A stretch of 64,000 nt of DNA from Ignavibacteriales bacterium (lineage in GTDB: Bacteria > Bacteroidota > Ignavibacteria > UBA10030), in contig JAPLFQ010000033.1 in the NCBI GenBank assembly GCA_026390595.1, positions 138,114-202,113 on the forward strand. Direction: 5' to 3'. Positions 61,921 through 64,000 of the stretch are shown in pieces. The notes beneath the pieces were generated by a model. It was not told the DNA's origin and made no database searches. It saw only the letters and a program-made list of their open reading frames with translations. The translations under genes and the position numbers were made by a program. How positions within the stretch are numbered: position 1 is the stretch's first letter; every line of letters starts with the position of its first letter.

Positions 61921-61954
61921 GCAGGCATCCAGTACCTTGGATGCCTGCTTTTTT
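61921..61954 (+). terminator. rho-independent terminator after the receptor gene
   Basis: A perfect 10-bp stem (GCAGGCATCC / GGATGCCTGC) with an 8-base loop, followed by six T. It starts 31 bases after the stop codon. Confidence 0.93.
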
Positions 61955-62037
61955 GTCCCTGTCCTGACCTTATGACCCGCAGCCAATCACATGCATCATA
62001 TTTACCTACCGTACGTTCATCGCACCAGGCAAATGAA

Positions 62038-63255
62038 ATGAAGCGCAACAATGGCTTGATATCTTCAAGAATTGCACTCCTCCTCCTTTTCATTTTCCAG
62101 GGAGCTGGGGCAACGACCTCTTCATGTCTTCTCGGCTCTGATTCGTCCTTCACGCAGCAATTGCGTCCCGGCGTGATGTATCGGTTCCTTCAGGATCAAC
62201 GAGGTCCCTGGAGGGCTTACATCGTCGAAATTGATCTGACACAACCAGATCTTGAGATCGGAGCCCGCAGGGCGCTCGACAAATTCTACGGAAGAGAACA
62301 AACCAGCTCTATTGCGAAGCATCACAGCAGCGCCAACCGGAAAGTGATCGCAGCTCTCAATTCAGATTTCTTCAGCCTGAAGACGGGAGAGATCGAGAAC
62401 AACAACATTATCGATGGCGAATTTGTGAAAGGGACAAAGTTGACCGGGTCCCCCTTCGACGTCTTCGACAATATTCATTCTCAATTCGGAATCTTGAATA
62501 ACAAGAAACCACTCATCGATCGATTTGAGTTTGATGGGGCTGTCTTCTGGAACTCTGGACAACGAACGGATATCCTCGGAGTAAACGACATCCCGACTCC
62601 ACGATCTCTCGTGCTCTTCAACTCGTACTACAGAGCATCAACTCCCACCGACACTCTCAAAATGGCTATTTACGAGTTACGCCTGGTCGAAATCGGTGTT
62701 CGTTCCGACACTCTTGTCACCGTGGTTTCAGGAGTTATGGGATCAGGCGGGACTCCTCTCACGAATGGCTCATTAGTGTTGTCGGGCTATGATCTGCCGC
62801 CAGATAATGCCCTGCGTCGAGCGACTCACGGCGATACGGTAAGAATCTGGCTGGGGCTCAGGCCGAATCGGGGCCCTGTGCGCTCCCTCGTTGGTGGATG
62901 GCCTCGCATCGTCCTCGATGGAAGGAACATTGCCGCCGGTGCCGACTATGCCGAGGGGACGTTCCCGCGGTTTTCTGCCGGCCGGCATCCCCGAAGCGGA
63001 GTGGGGTTCTCGAAGGACAGCACAAAAGTGTATTTCTTAGCGGTCGACGGCCGGACTCAAACAAGCGTTGGAATGTCCCTCGTCGAATTTGCGGACTTGA
63101 TGCTGGCATCCGGCATCTATCAGGGGATGAATTTCGACGGAGGCGGATCAACGACGCTGCTGATTGACGGCAAGATAGTCAATGCGCCATCCGATCCGAC
63201 AGGAGAACGCCCGGTGGGAAATTGCCTCTTGCTCTTCGAACGAAAACGCAAGTAA
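62038..63255 (+). CDS. secreted phosphodiester glycosidase (NAGPA-like)
   Basis: A 405-residue protein with a signal peptide (RIALLLLFIFQGAGA). The phosphodiester glycosidase domain has VIAALNSDFF, ARHPRSGVGF-like FSAGRHPRSGVGFSKD, FLAVDGRTQTSVGMS and FDGGGSTTLLIDG, all conserved from the human uncovering enzyme to bacterial relatives. It removes sugar caps linked through phosphodiesters and in bacteria acts on teichoic-acid-like or exopolysaccharide phosphodiesters. The ATG at 62038 places the signal peptide correctly; a longer opening from 61972 has no ribosome site. It lies after a strong terminator, and its own promoter was not identified. Confidence 0.88.
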   Translation: MKRNNGLISSRIALLLLFIFQGAGATTSSCLLGSDSSFTQQLRPGVMYRFLQDQRGPWRAYIVEIDLTQPDLEIGARRALDKFYGREQTSSIAKHHSSANRKVIAALNSDFFSLKTGEIENNNIIDGEFVKGTKLTGSPFDVFDNIHSQFGILNNKKPLIDRFEFDGAVFWNSGQRTDILGVNDIPTPRSLVLFNSYYRASTPTDTLKMAIYELRLVEIGVRSDTLVTVVSGVMGSGGTPLTNGSLVLSGYDLPPDNALRRATHGDTVRIWLGLRPNRGPVRSLVGGWPRIVLDGRNIAAGADYAEGTFPRFSAGRHPRSGVGFSKDSTKVYFLAVDGRTQTSVGMSLVEFADLMLASGIYQGMNFDGGGSTTLLIDGKIVNAPSDPTGERPVGNCLLLFERKRK

Positions 63256-63315
63256 ACGCAAATTGTATGTTGCGCTGTTTCTCTCGCTGTTCATAGACAC
63301 TCAGGAGGTTTTCTT

Positions 63316-64000
63316 ATGCGACAAGACAAATGGAACGCACCGAAGATCCTTTCTATCGCTTTGATTCTGGTTATCTCCTCATCGTTTGGATTCTCCCAAC
63401 AATCGAGCAGCACGCCACCAATTTCAATCAGCAACGCGACAATACAAATTGAAGTGGGTGAATCCGCCGGTGATCTGATCACGCTGCTGGACAAGACGAA
63501 TGGAATGAATTTCATCTCACCTGGCCGAGGAAGCACCTCATTATGGCAGATTGAGATGTTGCCCGGCATTCAACCGGCGATAATCACTCCCGCGATGGCC
63601 GGGAGTTTCAGGTGGGAACATCCAGATAAACGCAGCAACGAGCTGAAATTGGTTTGGGAGAACTTCAATCTCCCCTACTCCAAACCGCTCAAGATCGAGG
63701 TTACTGTCGTGCTGGACCCGAAGGAACCGATGAGCTATTGGAGTATCGCTATCGACAAACCGGGAGACCTCCATATTGAAAAGGTACGATTCCCGCAAAT
63801 CCCCTCCATTACAAAGCAACCCGAAGAAGTGCTTGCTGCGCCGATCTGGATGGGACAGCTCACGAAAATCCCGCGGCAGATGATCACGGGCAACGCAAAT
63901 CCGAACAAACGCCTTGAATGGCCTTATCCAGGCACAATGTCATTGCAGTGTCTGTCCTTCTACCGGCAAGATGGCCCGGGGCTTTACCTCTCATGCGATG
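63316..64000 (+). CDS. secreted protein, N-terminal part (runs off the right edge)
   Basis: The frame is open from an ATG at 63316 with AGGAGG seven bases upstream to the window edge, giving 228 residues. A signal peptide (ILSIALILVISSSFGFSQ, about 11-28) is followed by a beta-rich region: ISNATIQIEVGE, LLDKTNGMNFISPG, SLWQIEMLPG, KLKLVW-like ELKLVWENF, VTVVLDP, PMSYWSIAIDKPGDL and GPGLYLSCD at the edge. This is the pattern of N-terminal beta-sandwich domains of large secreted glycosidases (DUF6259-like), but the catalytic part is not visible. It lies 60 bases after the phosphodiester glycosidase gene on the same strand. Confidence 0.75.
   Translation, partial: MRQDKWNAPKILSIALILVISSSFGFSQQSSSTPPISISNATIQIEVGESAGDLITLLDKTNGMNFISPGRGSTSLWQIEMLPGIQPAIITPAMAGSFRWEHPDKRSNELKLVWENFNLPYSKPLKIEVTVVLDPKEPMSYWSIAIDKPGDLHIEKVRFPQIPSITKQPEEVLAAPIWMGQLTKIPRQMITGNANPNKRLEWPYPGTMSLQCLSFYRQDGPGLYLSCD

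Overview
This window looks like chromosome from a member of the Bacteroidota/Ignavibacteriota (FCB) group. The evidence is: TonB-dependent receptors that begin with a carboxypeptidase-regulatory-like domain, two PorV/PorQ-type outer-membrane barrels, a FlgD-like type IX secretion-type C-terminal domain, and -10 promoter elements of the form TAnnTT. Genus cannot be told from sequence alone. No tRNA, rRNA, CRISPR array, insertion sequence or prophage was seen. Coding density is high and most neighbouring genes overlap or lie within 20 bases.

Layout. 1-1142 (+): tail of a metallophosphoesterase and a HAD phosphatase. 1139-5673 (-): response regulator, histidine kinase and six-hairpin glycosidase in one operon. 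6227-10851 (-): TonB-type receptor, OmpR-type regulator and kinase; the receptor promoter has an 11-bp direct repeat like a PhoB-type box. 10981-11466: ssrA (tmRNA) with its terminator and promoter. 11480-21288 (-): LOG-family protein, YgfZ, metallophosphoesterase, asparaginase-like Ntn hydrolase, deoxyribosyltransferase-like protein, and a GlcF/GlcD pair separated by a dienelactone hydrolase and an orphan DNA methyltransferase. 21449-22843 (+): tyrosine phenol-lyase. 22886-30125 (-): rhodanese, HD phosphohydrolase, Nth, PolX, Dus, isocitrate dehydrogenase, ComM. 30285-37012 (-): NuoI-NuoH-NuoG, aminotransferase, M16 peptidase, uridine kinase.

37169-43709 (+) is a six-gene operon in which every junction overlaps: three family-2 glycosyltransferases, a flippase-like membrane protein, a polysaccharide deacetylase and a PHP metallohydrolase. 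It probably builds and modifies a surface glycan or glycolipid. 43802-45990 (-) holds a sigma-54-activator-like protein that has lost its sigma-54 contact loop, and an unknown membrane protein. 46274-46498 is a small secreted peptide with a tandem repeat conserved at protein but not DNA level, followed by an M50 membrane protease.

47711-57272 (+) is a second tightly coupled operon: lipoprotein, six-Asp-box secreted protein with a type IX-like C-terminus, two PorV/PorQ barrels, a FemAB-like acyl/aminoacyl transferase, a family-1/4-like glycosyltransferase and two GT39-like membrane glycosyltransferases. It looks like a dedicated secretion-and-surface-glycosylation unit. 57250-58521 (-) is a secreted protein of unknown function. 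58869-64000 (+) holds a TonB-type receptor with an operator-like palindrome over its promoter, a phosphodiester glycosidase and the start of a secreted protein, suggesting glycan uptake.

Eleven promoter candidates share one architecture, TTGnnn, exactly 17 bases, TAnnTT. This gives an internally consistent promoter rule for the organism and helped choose several start codons.
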